Assembly (NCBI RefSeq): GCF_009799925.1
Contig: NZ_WELK01000009.1
Span: 1 to 64,000, forward strand
From: Pseudomonas sp. R-28-1W-6
GTDB lineage: Bacteria; Pseudomonadota; Gammaproteobacteria; Pseudomonadales; Pseudomonadaceae
Length of the DNA stretch: 64,000 nucleotides
Reading direction: 5' to 3'
A program made the position numbers and the translations under genes. Below are positions 45,017 through 53,665 of this stretch, one piece after another (the first letter of the stretch is position 1; every line of letters starts with the position of its first letter). The notes under the pieces are model-generated. The model worked only from the letters and a program-made list of their open reading frames with translations. It ran no database searches and had not been told where the DNA came from.

Positions 45017-45913
45017 ATGACCGCATCGCCCTTGCTGACCGCTTTCCTCCCCATCGCCCTGGGCATCATCATGCTCGGCCTGGGGCTGTCGCTGACCCTG
45101 GCCGACTTCGCCCGGGTGGCCAAGTTTCCCAAGCCGGTGCTGATCGGCCTGGGCTGCCAGATCGTCCTGCTGCCGCTGCTGTGCTTCCTCATCGCCAAGG
45201 GTTTCGGCCTGGCGCCGGCCCTGGCGGTGGGCCTGATGCTGCTGGCGGCCTCGCCCGGCGGCACCTCGGCCAACCTCTACAGTCACCTGGCGCATGGCGA
45301 CGTGGCGCTGAACATCACCCTGACCGCGGTGAACTCGGTGATCGCGGTGCTGACCATGCCGTTCATCGTCAACCTGTCGCTGCAGTACTTCATGACCGCC
45401 GACCAGGCCCTGCCGCTGCAGTTCGGCAAGGTGGTGCAGGTGTTCGCCATCGTCCTCGGCCCGGTGTTCATCGGCATGTTCCTGCGCAGCCGCTTCCCCC
45501 GTTTCGCCGCGCGCATGGACAAGCCGGTGAAGATCGGTTCGGCCCTGTTCCTGGTGCTGGTGATCGTGCTGGCGTTCGTCAAGGACTGGCAGACCGTGGT
45601 CGACTACGCCCCGGTGGTGGGCATGGCGGCCCTGGCCTTCAACCTGGTCAGCCTGGGCGTCGGCTACTTCGTGCCGCGCCTGCTCAAGCTGCCGCTGCGC
45701 CAGGCGGTGGCGATCGGCATGGAAATCGGCATCCACAACGGCACCCTGGCGATCGCCCTGGCGCTCAGCCCGATGCTGCTGAACAACTCGACCATGGCCA
45801 TCCCGGCGGCGATCTACAGCTTCATCATGTTCTTCACCGCGGCGGCGTTCGGCTGGTGGGTGAACTTCGCCCACGGCAAGCAGCTGGCGGCGGAAGAGGT
45901 CCAGGCGGCCTGA
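45017..45913 (+). CDS. Bile acid:sodium symporter family (BASS) transporter
   Basis: Sodium-coupled organic anion transporter of 298 residues with about nine or ten helices. Family signatures are ASPGGTSANLYSHLAHGDVALN (helix 4 crossover) and GMEIGIHNGTLAIALA (helix 9 crossover). Bacterial members move pantoate, bile acids or keto acids; the substrate here is not evident. Flanked by terminators on both sides, so monocistronic. Confidence 0.93.
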   Translation: MTASPLLTAFLPIALGIIMLGLGLSLTLADFARVAKFPKPVLIGLGCQIVLLPLLCFLIAKGFGLAPALAVGLMLLAASPGGTSANLYSHLAHGDVALNITLTAVNSVIAVLTMPFIVNLSLQYFMTADQALPLQFGKVVQVFAIVLGPVFIGMFLRSRFPRFAARMDKPVKIGSALFLVLVIVLAFVKDWQTVVDYAPVVGMAALAFNLVSLGVGYFVPRLLKLPLRQAVAIGMEIGIHNGTLAIALALSPMLLNNSTMAIPAAIYSFIMFFTAAAFGWWVNFAHGKQLAAEEVQAA

Positions 45914-45930
45914 GCCGTCGGCCTTCGATA

Positions 45931-45960
45931 AAAAAAGCCCGGGCCTGCCCGGGCTTTTTT
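45931..45960. terminator. Bidirectional terminator BASS/benE
   Basis: AAAAAAGCCCGGGC/GCCCGGGCTTTTTT stem between converging genes. Confidence 0.95.
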
Positions 45961-45994
45961 CTGCCTGTGGATCGCCGCTGACGCTGAGCGCTAG

Positions 45995-47188
45995 CTAGCG
46001 GCTCTTGCGCCAGTTGAGGATGTACAGGGTCAGGGCGCCGGCGATCAGCCCCCAGAAGGCCGAGCCGATGCCCAGCAGGGTCATGCCCGAGGCGGTGACC
46101 ATGAAGGTGACCAGCGCCGCATCGCGCTGGCCGGGCTCGAGCATGGCCTGGGCCAGGCCGTTGCCGATCGAGCCGAGCAGCGCCAGGGCGGCGATCGACA
46201 GCACCAGCGCCGCCGGCAGGGCGGCGAACAGCGCGGCCAGGGTGGCGGCGAAGATCCCGGCGATGCCGTAGAACAGGCCGCACCAGAGCGCCGCGGTGTA
46301 GCGCTTGTGCCGGTCCTCGTGGGCCTCGGCGCCGGTGCAGATGGCGGCGCTGATGGCGGCCAGGTTGATGCCGTGGGAGCCGAACGGCGCCAGCAGCAGC
46401 GAGGCGAGGCCGGTGGTGGCGATCAGCGGCGAAGGCGGTACGTCATAGCCATCGGCGCGCAGCACGGCAATGCCGGGAATGTTCTGCGAGGCCATGGCCA
46501 CCACGAACAGCGGCAGGCCGATGCTGATGGCGGCGCTGAACGAGAAGCTCGGCGTGGTCCAGACCGGCAGCGCCACCTGCAGCTCGAAGCCACGAAAATC
46601 CAGGAGGCCGAGCAGGGCGGCGAGCAGGCCGCCGACCAGCAGCGCGGCGAGCACCGCGTAGCGCGGCACGAAGCGCTTGCCGAGCAGGAAGCTGAAGAAC
46701 ATCGCCAGCACCAGCGCCGTGCTGTGCTGCGCGGCGATGAAGATCTCGCTGCCGATGCGGAACAGGATGCCCGCCAGCAGAGCCGCGGCCAGCGAGGCGG
46801 GGAGGTGGCGCATGACCCGCTCGAAGGCGCCGCACAGGCCGAGCAGGCTGAGCAGCACGGCGCAGATGACGAAGGCGCCGATGGCCTCGGGGTAGCTCAC
46901 CCCCGGCAGGCTGGTGATCAACAGCGCGGCGCCCGGCGTCGACCAGGCCACCACGATCGGCGCGCGGTAGCGCAGCGACAGGCCGATGGTGCAGATGGCC
47001 ATGCCGATCGACAGGGCCCACAGCCAGGAGGAGATCTGCGCAGTGGACAGCCCCGCCGCCTGGCCGGCCTGGAACATCAGCACCAGCGAACTGGTGTAAC
47101 CGGTGAGCATGGCGACGAAACCCGCGGCCACGGCGGCGGGCGAGGAGTCGGCGAGCGGGCGCAGGGGCAGGGTTTCGGCCTGGTTCAT
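45995..47188 (-). CDS. benE: Benzoate/H+ symporter, BenE family
   Basis: Inner-membrane transporter of 397 residues with about 12 helices of the BenE family. Typical segments are VAAGFVAMLTGYTSSLVLMFQA near the N terminus, VVAWSTPGAALL, ASQNIPGIAVLRADGY and FGSHGINLAAISAAICTG. No benzoate catabolic genes are nearby, so the substrate is uncertain. A LysE-type gene lies 10 bp upstream on the same strand. Confidence 0.9.
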   Translation of the reverse strand: MNQAETLPLRPLADSSPAAVAAGFVAMLTGYTSSLVLMFQAGQAAGLSTAQISSWLWALSIGMAICTIGLSLRYRAPIVVAWSTPGAALLITSLPGVSYPEAIGAFVICAVLLSLLGLCGAFERVMRHLPASLAAALLAGILFRIGSEIFIAAQHSTALVLAMFFSFLLGKRFVPRYAVLAALLVGGLLAALLGLLDFRGFELQVALPVWTTPSFSFSAAISIGLPLFVVAMASQNIPGIAVLRADGYDVPPSPLIATTGLASLLLAPFGSHGINLAAISAAICTGAEAHEDRHKRYTAALWCGLFYGIAGIFAATLAALFAALPAALVLSIAALALLGSIGNGLAQAMLEPGQRDAALVTFMVTASGMTLLGIGSAFWGLIAGALTLYILNWRKSR

Positions 47189-47197
47189 CGGCGCTTC

Positions 47198-47800
47198 CTA
47201 GAGGTCGACAAGGATGGGGTAGAGCGAGGCCACCAGCAGCAGGGCCATGCCGATATTGAACACGCGCAGCACGCGCGGCTCATCCAGCCAGCGGCGCAGC
47301 AGGCTGCCGGCCACGGTCCAGAGGCCGACGCTGGGACAGTTGACCGCGGCGAACAGGGCGGCGATCAGCAGCACGTTGACCAGGAAGCCGTCCTGCGGGG
47401 TATAGGTGGTGATGGCGCCGATGGCCATGATCCAGGCCTTGGGGTTGACCCACTGGAAGGCCGCCGCCTGGATGAAGGTGAAGGGCTTGCCGTGTGCCCG
47501 GCCGCTGGTGTCCGGCGCGCCGGAACCGGCGATCTTCCAGGCCAGGTACAGCAGGTAGGCGCCGCCGGCGTAGCGCAGGATGCTGTACAGCGCCGGGTAC
47601 AGCTCGAACAGCTGCCCCAGGCCGAGGCCCACGGCGATCACCAGGAGCATGAAGCCCAGGCTGATGCCGAGCATGTGCGGCACGCTGCGGCGCACGCCGA
47701 AGTTCACCCCGGAGGCCAGCAGCATCATGTTGTTCGGGCCCGGTGTCACCGAGGTGACGAAGGCAAAGGCGATAAAGGCGATCAGCAGTTCGGCGGTCAT
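47198..47800 (-). CDS. LysE family amino acid exporter
   Basis: 200-residue membrane protein, RhtB/LysE type, six predicted helices. The N-terminal family signature VTSVTPGPNNMMLLASGVNFG (residues about 15-35) is intact, followed by GISLGFMLLVIAVGLG and the conserved FQWVNPKAW. Probably exports an amino acid or similar metabolite. Upstream gene of a pair with benE. Confidence 0.94.
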   Translation of the reverse strand: MTAELLIAFIAFAFVTSVTPGPNNMMLLASGVNFGVRRSVPHMLGISLGFMLLVIAVGLGLGQLFELYPALYSILRYAGGAYLLYLAWKIAGSGAPDTSGRAHGKPFTFIQAAAFQWVNPKAWIMAIGAITTYTPQDGFLVNVLLIAALFAAVNCPSVGLWTVAGSLLRRWLDEPRVLRVFNIGMALLLVASLYPILVDL

Positions 47801-47936
47801 GGCGGCTCTCCGGGGTTGCTGGCAGCCTATGCGCTGTTAGGCTGGGCGTCGCGGTACAGCGAAAGTGTCAATGGGCGGTACAGTTTTCGCCTTGCCGTGG
47901 ATTGCTCACCACTGTTCCATCCATCAAGGACGTTCT

Positions 47937-48575
47937 ATGCAACCGGAAAATCCCTATGCCGCGCCGCAGGTGGCGCTGGTCGATGCGCCGGCGCCCCGGC
48001 CGCTGAGCGGCTGGAGTGTCGGGCAGCTGCAACTGCTCGGTTGGCTGTCGTTGGTCTCGCTGCTCGGCAGCCTGGTGGTCACCGGGCTGGTGCTGCTGGT
48101 CGACGAGCAGGTCGATCTGGCGCTGCGGCGCGCCATGGATGCCCTGAGCCTGGCCACCGTGCTGCTCGGCAGCTACCTGTTGCTGCGCCTGAAGGCCTTT
48201 GCCGAACAGCGCTTCCAGGCCTGCGGCCTGGCCTTTCCGGTGTGGGCGATGGTGCTGCTCGGTCTGCTGCTGGAAGGCCTGGACCTGCTCTGGGGCGACG
48301 GCCTGTTCAACCGCATCGACGGGAAAACCATCCTCTACTTCGCCGTGCTGGTGCTGCTCGGCATCGCCACCCTGTGGCTGGGCATCCGCCTGCTGAGAAC
48401 GCCCGGCGCCTACCCGGTGTTCCGCGTGATGGCCTGGATGGACATAGTCGGTGGCGGCATGCTGGCCTCGGTGCTGCTGATGGTGCTGGCCATCCTGCCG
48501 CTGCTGGGCGGCTCGCTGTGCATGATGCTGGTGTTCTTCCGCGCCGCCGCCGAGCTGCGCGGCCAGTCGGCCTGA
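47937..48575 (+). CDS. Predicted membrane protein, unknown function
   Basis: 212 residues. A Pro-rich cytoplasmic start (MQPENPYAAPQVALVDAPAP), common to a loose group of small Pseudomonas membrane proteins, then about five hydrophobic helices (near 32-54, 69-86, 103-117, 134-152, 172-196). No catalytic motif. ATG 47937 has AAGGA six bases upstream; the frame is open further upstream without RBS. Not recognised beyond this. Confidence 0.75.
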   Translation: MQPENPYAAPQVALVDAPAPRPLSGWSVGQLQLLGWLSLVSLLGSLVVTGLVLLVDEQVDLALRRAMDALSLATVLLGSYLLLRLKAFAEQRFQACGLAFPVWAMVLLGLLLEGLDLLWGDGLFNRIDGKTILYFAVLVLLGIATLWLGIRLLRTPGAYPVFRVMAWMDIVGGGMLASVLLMVLAILPLLGGSLCMMLVFFRAAAELRGQSA

Positions 48576-48584
48576 ACCGGCGGC

Positions 48585-49037
48585 TCAGTCCTCGGCGCCG
48601 GCCTGGCGGGTCTTGCCGAGCAGCTGGTTGACCGCCAGCCAGTTGTTCATGCTGGCTTCCCCGGCCTCGCCCAGAACCCGCTCGAGCAGTCGGGTCTGCT
48701 CGCGGCGCAGGGCCTGCTCCAGCTTGGCGCCGTCGGCGGTCAGCGCCAGCAGGCGTTTGCGCTTGTCGTCCTGCGCCGCCACGCTCTCCACCAGGTGCAT
48801 TTCCAGCAGCTGGCGCAGCGGCGTGTTGAGCGCCTGCTTGCTCACCCCGAGGTAGCCGAGCAGCTGCTTGACGCTCAGCCCCGGATAGCGGGCGATGAAG
48901 AACAGGATGCGGTGATGCACCCGCGACAGGCCGCGGCGGGCGAGGATTTCGTCCGGTTTGGCGGTGAAAGCCTGGTAGCCGAAGAAGAAGGCTTCCATGG
49001 CGGTCAGCTGGCCGGTCGGCTTTTTCAGGTCAAACAT
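48585..49037 (-). CDS. MarR family transcriptional regulator
   Basis: 150-residue winged-helix regulator. Recognition region GLSVKQLLGYLGVSKQALNTPLRQLLEMHLVE (residues about 53-84), wing with AAQDDKRKRLLALT, and dimerisation helices at both ends. Divergent from an aminotransferase gene; two identical-pattern palindromes GTCAA-N5-TTGAC lie in between, one covering this gene's start codon, so it probably represses itself and the aminotransferase. Confidence 0.92.
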   Translation of the reverse strand: MFDLKKPTGQLTAMEAFFFGYQAFTAKPDEILARRGLSRVHHRILFFIARYPGLSVKQLLGYLGVSKQALNTPLRQLLEMHLVESVAAQDDKRKRLLALTADGAKLEQALRREQTRLLERVLGEAGEASMNNWLAVNQLLGKTRQAGAED

Positions 49038-49043
49038 ATTGAC
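49029..49043. promoter_or_regulatory. MarR operator 1 (GTCAA-N5-TTGAC)
   Basis: GTCAAACATATTGAC, overlapping the marR start codon. Same pattern as the site 42 bp away. Confidence 0.65.
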
Positions 49044-49070
49044 GTATCGATTCGAGGCGGCGTAGTTTCG

Positions 49071-49085
49071 GTCAACGAGTTTGAC
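49071..49085. promoter_or_regulatory. MarR operator 2 (GTCAA-N5-TTGAC)
   Basis: GTCAACGAGTTTGAC, 36 bp before the aminotransferase start. Centre-to-centre distance to site 1 is 42 bp, four helical turns, so both faces align. Confidence 0.65.
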
Positions 49086-49120
49086 CCAATTTGTCCTGCC
49101 TTTGCTACTGGTGATTTGTC

Positions 49121-50281
49121 ATGGCCTTCTCCGAACGCGTTGCCCGCCTGAAAAGCTCCCTGATCCGTGAAATCCTCGCTGCGGCGCAGCGTCCGGAGGT
49201 GATGTCCTTCGCCGGCGGCCTGCCGGCCGAACCGATGCTGCCGAAGGTGGACTGGAGCGGAATGCCGGCCGGCATCAGCCAGTACGGCATGAGCGAAGGC
49301 GAGCCGGAACTGCGCGAGCGCATCGCCGCCGAAGCGCGCCTGCTCGGCGTGCCGTGCGAGGCCAGCCAGGTGCTGGTGGTCAGCGGATCGCAGCAGACCC
49401 TCGACCTGGCCAGCAAGCTGTTCATCGATCCGGGCACCGAGATCCTGGTGGAGGCGCCGACCTACCTGGCCGCGCTGCAGTCCTTCCAGCTGTTCGGCGC
49501 CAACTGCATCACCGTGCCCCAGGAGGCCGACGGCCCGCAGCTGGAAGCCCTGCGCGAGCGCCTGCAGCAGCACAAGCCGGCCTTCGCCTACCTCATCCCG
49601 ACCTTCCAGAACCCTTCGGCGGTGCGCTACAGCGAGGCCAAGCGCGATGCGGTGGCGGCCCTGCTCGATGAGTTCAACGTCACCCTGATCGAGGACGAAC
49701 CCTACCGCGACCTGGTGTTCGATGCCGGCAGCGCCACGCCCATCGTCAGCCGCCTCAAGCGCGCCAGCTGGATCTACACCGGGACCATGTCCAAGACCCT
49801 GCTGCCGGGCCTGCGCGTCGGTTACCTGATCGCCACGCCCGACCTGTTCCCGCACCTGCTGCGCCTGAAGCAGTCGGCCGACCTGCACACCAACCGCATC
49901 GGCCAGTGGCAGGCCCTGCAGTGGCTGGGCACCGAGCAGTACCATGCGCACCTGGCCGAGCTGCGCGACTTCTACCGCCAGCGCCGCGATGCCATGCAGG
50001 CGGCCCTGGAGGAGCACTTCAGCGACCTGGCCGACTGGCAGGTGCCGCAGGGCGGCCTGTTTTTCTGGCTGACTCTCAAGCAGCCGCTGGACACCCGCAC
50101 CCTGCTGCAGCCGGCCATGGCGCAGAACGTGGCGTTCATGCCCGGCGAGCCGTTCTTCACCGAGCCGGATGCCAACCCGGGCTACCTGCGCCTGAACTTC
50201 AGCCACGTCGAGCCGGCGCGCCTGGGCGAAGGCCTGCGCCGCCTGGCCGCGGTGGTGCGTGAGGCCCAGGGGAGTAAATAG
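49121..50281 (+). CDS. PLP-dependent aminotransferase, class I (LysN/2-aminoadipate type)
   Basis: Fold type I aminotransferase of 386 residues without the MocR DNA-binding domain. PLP Lys in TGTMSKTLLPGLRVGYL, aromatic/Asn contacts in IPTFQNPSA and LIEDEPYRDL, and the C-terminal Arg in PGYLRLNFSHV. The sequence FAGGLPAEPMLPK at the start is typical of the 2-aminoadipate / multi-substrate group (KAT II, LysN). Substrate not determined. A GST gene starts 2 bp after its stop, in the same operon. Confidence 0.92.
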   Translation: MAFSERVARLKSSLIREILAAAQRPEVMSFAGGLPAEPMLPKVDWSGMPAGISQYGMSEGEPELRERIAAEARLLGVPCEASQVLVVSGSQQTLDLASKLFIDPGTEILVEAPTYLAALQSFQLFGANCITVPQEADGPQLEALRERLQQHKPAFAYLIPTFQNPSAVRYSEAKRDAVAALLDEFNVTLIEDEPYRDLVFDAGSATPIVSRLKRASWIYTGTMSKTLLPGLRVGYLIATPDLFPHLLRLKQSADLHTNRIGQWQALQWLGTEQYHAHLAELRDFYRQRRDAMQAALEEHFSDLADWQVPQGGLFFWLTLKQPLDTRTLLQPAMAQNVAFMPGEPFFTEPDANPGYLRLNFSHVEPARLGEGLRRLAAVVREAQGSK

Positions 50282-50283
50282 AC

Positions 50284-50886
50284 ATGCTCAAGGTTTACGG
50301 CGATTACCGTTCCGGCAACTGCTACAAGATCAAACTGATGCTGCACCTGCTCGGTCGCGAGTACGAGTGGGTGCCGGTCGACATCCTCAAGGGCGACACG
50401 CAGACGCCGGAGTTCCTGGCCAAAAACCCGAACGGCAAGATCCCGGTGCTGGAGCTGGAAGACGGCACCTGCCTGTGGGAGTCCAATGCCATCCTCAATT
50501 TCCTCGCCGATGGCAGCGAGTTCCTCCCCGGCGAGCCGCGCCTGCGCACCCAGGTGCTGCAGTGGCAGTTCTTCGAGCAGTACAGCCATGAGCCGTACAT
50601 CGCCGTGGCGCGCTTCATCCAGCTGTACCAGGGTCGCCCGGCCGAGCGCGAGGAGGAGTTCAAGGTCTGCCAGGTGCGCGGCTACAAGGCGCTCAAGGTG
50701 ATGGAACAGCAGCTCAGTCGCACGCCTTACCTGGTCGGCGAGCACTATTCGATCGCCGACATCGCCCTGTATGCCTACACCCACGTGGCCCACGAAGGCG
50801 GCTTCGACCTGTCCGGCTTCCCGGCGATCAACGCCTGGCTGGCGCGGGTGACCAGCCAGCCGCGGCATGTCGGCATGCAGGGCTGA
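50284..50886 (+). CDS. Glutathione S-transferase
   Basis: 200-residue two-domain GST. Thioredoxin-like N-terminal half with GDYRSGNCYKIKLML (Ser/Asn near the active site), NPNGKIPVLELEDG (cis-Pro) and LWESNAILNFLA for glutathione binding, then an all-helical C-terminal half. Part of an operon with the aminotransferase. Substrate unknown. Confidence 0.93.
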   Translation: MLKVYGDYRSGNCYKIKLMLHLLGREYEWVPVDILKGDTQTPEFLAKNPNGKIPVLELEDGTCLWESNAILNFLADGSEFLPGEPRLRTQVLQWQFFEQYSHEPYIAVARFIQLYQGRPAEREEEFKVCQVRGYKALKVMEQQLSRTPYLVGEHYSIADIALYAYTHVAHEGGFDLSGFPAINAWLARVTSQPRHVGMQG

Positions 50887-50926
50887 GAGTGAGCAACCCG
50901 GGGCCGAAGCGGCTCCGGGCCATGCC

Positions 50927-51298
50927 TCACTGGGCGGCGAAGCGCTCGTTCAGGTAGGCGCTGATCGCCTTGGATTCGTACAGCCAGCGGCTCTCGCCCT
51001 GTTCCTCGATGCGCAGGCAGGGCACCTGCAGCTTGCCGCCTTGCTCCAGCAGGGCCTGGCGGTGGCTGCTGTCGTTCTTCGCATCGCGCAGTGCCAGCGG
51101 CACATTCAGGCGGTGCAGGGTACGCCGGGTCTTCACGCAGAACGGGCAGGCATGGAACTGGTACAGCGCCAGGCCGGCGGCCTCCCGCTCGACCCGGGCC
51201 TGCGCCTCGGCGCTGCGCTTGAGCTTGCGCGGGCGGGTGAGGAAATCGATGAGGATGATGAGCTGGCCGAGGCCGATTCGCAGCGCTTTGAGAAGCAT
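50927..51298 (-). CDS. Membrane-anchored glutaredoxin-like protein
   Basis: 123 residues: an N-terminal hydrophobic helix (IGLGQLIILIDFL, about 8-20), a basic linker with KLKRS, then a thioredoxin fold with the redox motif CPFCVKTRR (about residues 53-61), QVPCLRI (cis-Pro) and WLYESKAISAYLNERF. This is the glutaredoxin/GST-N hybrid type found in many gammaproteobacteria. Active site likely faces the cytosol; partner unknown. Confidence 0.88.
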   Translation of the reverse strand: MLLKALRIGLGQLIILIDFLTRPRKLKRSAEAQARVEREAAGLALYQFHACPFCVKTRRTLHRLNVPLALRDAKNDSSHRQALLEQGGKLQVPCLRIEEQGESRWLYESKAISAYLNERFAAQ

Positions 51299-51404
51299 CG
51301 CCGAATATTCCTGAAGAGGTGACTGAAAGGGCCGGCAGGGTACCGGAGTTGACCGGGCTTGGCTGCACCGGATTTCGCCTCGGCCCGCAACGCCGCCCAA
51401 GAAA

Positions 51405-51424
51405 AACCGGCCCGCGGGCCGGTT
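51405..51424 (-). terminator. folE terminator
   Basis: Perfect 10-bp palindrome AACCGGCCCG/CGGGCCGGTT followed on the minus strand by TTTTTC, 65 bp after the folE stop. Confidence 0.85.
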
Positions 51425-51489
51425 CTCTGTCGCGCGCGCCAGCCGCCGCCCCCGTCGCTCCCGCTGGAGCCGGGTAGGCCGGGCGGCAA

Positions 51490-52035
51490 TCAGCGGATCA
51501 GGCTGAGGAACTCGCTGCGGGTGGCGGCGTTCTCGCGGAATTCGCCGAGCATCACCGAGGTGACCATCGACGAGTTCTGCTTCTCCACGCCGCGCATCAT
51601 CATGCACATGTGCTGGGCTTCGATGACCACGGCCACGCCGAGCGCGCCGGTGACCTGCTGGATCGCCTCGGCGATCTGCCGGCTGAGGTTTTCCTGGATC
51701 TGCAGGCGCCGCGCGTACATGTCGACGATGCGCGCCACCTTGGACAGGCCGAGCACCTTGCCGTTGGGAATGTAGGCCACATGGGCCTTGCCGATGAACG
51801 GCAGCAGGTGGTGCTCGCACAGCGAATACAGCTCGATGTTCTTCACCAGCACCATTTCGCTGTTGTCGGAGCTGAACAGGGCATCGTTGGTGACTTCTTC
51901 CAGCGTCTGCTGGTAGCCCTTGCAGAGGTACTGCATGGCCTTGGCGGCACGTTTCGGGGTGTCGAGCAGGCCTTCGCGGGAGGCGTCCTCGCCGAGCTGG
52001 CCGAGAATCGCGGTGTAATGCTGTTCCAGGGACAT
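51490..52035 (-). CDS. folE: GTP cyclohydrolase I
   Basis: First step of tetrahydrofolate and pterin synthesis, GTP to dihydroneopterin triphosphate. 181 residues with zinc ligands in [20 protein letters not shown] and the later [13 protein letters not shown], and the [20 protein letters not shown] helix. From memory Pseudomonas genomes carry more than one folE; this is the standard zinc type of normal (short) length. Monocistronic. Confidence 0.96.
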   Translation of the reverse strand: MSLEQHYTAILGQLGEDASREGLLDTPKRAAKAMQYLCKGYQQTLEEVTNDALFSSDNSEMVLVKNIELYSLCEHHLLPFIGKAHVAYIPNGKVLGLSKVARIVDMYARRLQIQENLSRQIAEAIQQVTGALGVAVVIEAQHMCMMMRGVEKQNSSMVTSVMLGEFRENAATRSEFLSLIR

Positions 52036-52131
52036 GGATCTTCCTGTGGGGACTATCGGGATACGCAGAGGCGCAGGGTAGGGTGCCGCTGGCGGGCTGG
52101 CAAGGGCACTCTACTCCAGATCGGCTGGAAT

Positions 52132-52467
52132 TTAGGGCCGCGGTGCCAGTTGCGCGGCCCAGTTGTCGGCCCACAGCGCCAGTGGCAGGCACTGCTGCAC
52201 CAGCTCCCGACCAAGGGCGGAGAGCTGATAGCCGCGCTCACCGTTCTCCAGCAACTGTGCCTCACGCAATTCACCCAGGCGGGTATTCAGCACCGAGGGC
52301 GAGACTCCTTCGCAGCGCGCCTGAAGATCGCGAAAACTGGCTGGGGCCTGGTGTAGCTCCCAGAGCACACGCAGGCTCCAACGGCGGCCGAGCAGGTCTA
52401 GCAGGGCCATGATTGGGCGACCCGTGGTCGAGCCGCGGACTGCATCGCCGGGCTGAGGAAAGCTCAT
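52132..52467 (-). CDS. HxlR-type transcriptional regulator
   Basis: 111-residue winged-helix regulator. HxlR core: GRPIMALLDLLGRRWSLRVL, FRDLQARCEGVSPSVLNTRL (recognition helix) and YQLSALGRELVQ. No redox Cys as in HypR/QorR apart from Cys in ARCEG. Divergent from an AhpD-like gene; a TGCTAC...GTAGCA palindrome between them is the likely operator. Confidence 0.92.
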   Translation of the reverse strand: MSFPQPGDAVRGSTTGRPIMALLDLLGRRWSLRVLWELHQAPASFRDLQARCEGVSPSVLNTRLGELREAQLLENGERGYQLSALGRELVQQCLPLALWADNWAAQLAPRP

Positions 52468-52510
52468 TGCAGCTCCTTGCTTCTTTTTTAGTAGCGGGTT
52501 AGGTTCTGTT

Positions 52511-52529
52511 TGCTACTTATTTCGTAGCA
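52511..52529. promoter_or_regulatory. HxlR operator
   Basis: TGCTACTTATTTCGTAGCA: 6-bp arms around a 7-bp centre, just upstream of the carboxymuconolactone decarboxylase-like gene. A degenerate second copy (GCTACTAAAAAAGAAGC on the minus strand, near 52480-52496) precedes the regulator itself. Confidence 0.65.
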
Positions 52530-52554
52530 TACCAGTCGAACAGGAGCTTTGCCC

Positions 52555-53103
52555 ATGTCCATGCCCCGTGTACAGCCGCTGCAACCGCCCTATGCCGCCG
52601 AGGTTCAGGCCGCCTTCGAGCGGGTCATGCCGCCGGGCATGCCGCCACTGAAACTGTTTCGCAGCATGGCGCACAACCCGCGGGTGCTGCAGCGCATGAT
52701 CGCCGGTGGTTTGCTCGATCGCGGCAGCATCGAGCTGCGCCAGCGCGAACTGCTGATCCTGCGGGCGACGGCGCTGTGCGGGGCGGAGTATGAGTGGGGT
52801 GTGCATGTGGCGGGTTTTGCCGGCAAGGCTGGATTCAGCCCGCAACAGATTGCCGATACCTGCAATACGCCGATTGATCCAGCCTTGTGGAGTCCTGCCG
52901 AGCAGGCATTGCTGGCGTTGGCCGACGGTCTGCACGAGCAGGCGCAGGTGGACGATGAGCTGTGGTTGCGCCTGGAGCAGCATTTCAGCACCGAGCAGTT
53001 GATCGAGTGCCTGCTGCTAGTCGGTTTCTATCACGCGGTGTCGTTTGTGGTGAACGGCTTGCGCGTGGAATATGAGGCCCACGCGCCGCGCTTCCCGACT
53101 TGA
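52555..53103 (+). CDS. Carboxymuconolactone decarboxylase / AhpD-like protein
   Basis: 182-residue all-helical protein of the CMD/AhpD family. The family stretch is LRQRELLILRATALCGAEYEW...GVHVAGFAGKAG, with a single Cys rather than the CxxC of AhpD, and DGLHEQAQVDDELW. Peroxidase-linked or lactone decarboxylase activity cannot be told. Start ATG 52555 has CAGGAGC upstream. Under likely control of the divergent HxlR regulator. Confidence 0.9.
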   Translation: MSMPRVQPLQPPYAAEVQAAFERVMPPGMPPLKLFRSMAHNPRVLQRMIAGGLLDRGSIELRQRELLILRATALCGAEYEWGVHVAGFAGKAGFSPQQIADTCNTPIDPALWSPAEQALLALADGLHEQAQVDDELWLRLEQHFSTEQLIECLLLVGFYHAVSFVVNGLRVEYEAHAPRFPT

Positions 53104-53106
53104 GGG

Positions 53107-53664
53107 TTACTCGTCGCGGCCATCCAGCATGGTGCGCTTGAGCAGTACGTAGACTGCCCCGGCGCCGCCATGCCTGGGCAGGCAGGAGGTGAAACCGAGC
53201 ACTTGCGGGTGCTGGCGCAGCCAGGTGTTGACGTGGCTCTTGATCAGCGGACGCTTGCCATCCTTGCGCGCAGCCTTGCCGTGGGTCACGCGCACGCAGC
53301 GCACTTCCATCTTGGCGGCTTCGGCAAAGAAGTCCCAGAGGATTTCACGGGCTTTTTCCACGCTCATGCCGTGCAGGTCGAGGCTGCCTTCGAAAGGCAC
53401 CTGGCCGGCCTTGAGCTTGCGCAGCTGGCTGTCCTGCACGCCGTCGCGGGCCCAGTACAGCTCGTCCTCGGCGCCGACGTCGATGACGAACAGGTCGGAG
53501 AGGCCGTCAACCGTGATGCTGTCGGTCTTCAGCGTGGCGGCCTGGCGCAGGGTGCTGATGCGCTGGCGGTCGGTCTTGGCTTTGCCGGTGTCGGCGCGGT
53601 CATGGCTGATCGGTTTGACGCCACGCACCGCGGATTGGAACAGGGAGAAATCGTCGTCTTGCAT
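53107..53664 (-). CDS. Smr domain protein
   Basis: 185 residues with a C-terminal Smr (MutS2-related) nuclease domain: SLDLHGMSVEKAREIL, VRVTHGKAARKDGKRPLIKSHVNTWL, and SCLPRHGGAGAVYVLLKR, with the DLHG, HGKG-like and GG signature residues. Similar to SmrA/SmrB; SmrB-type enzymes cut mRNA at collided ribosomes, SmrA nicks DNA. ATG 53664 was chosen; an upstream extension lies inside the inserted 266-bp element. The element ends two bases before the ATG, so it supplies the 5' UTR. Confidence 0.93.
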   Translation of the reverse strand: MQDDDFSLFQSAVRGVKPISHDRADTGKAKTDRQRISTLRQAATLKTDSITVDGLSDLFVIDVGAEDELYWARDGVQDSQLRKLKAGQVPFEGSLDLHGMSVEKAREILWDFFAEAAKMEVRCVRVTHGKAARKDGKRPLIKSHVNTWLRQHPQVLGFTSCLPRHGGAGAVYVLLKRTMLDGRDE

Positions 53665-53665
53665 A

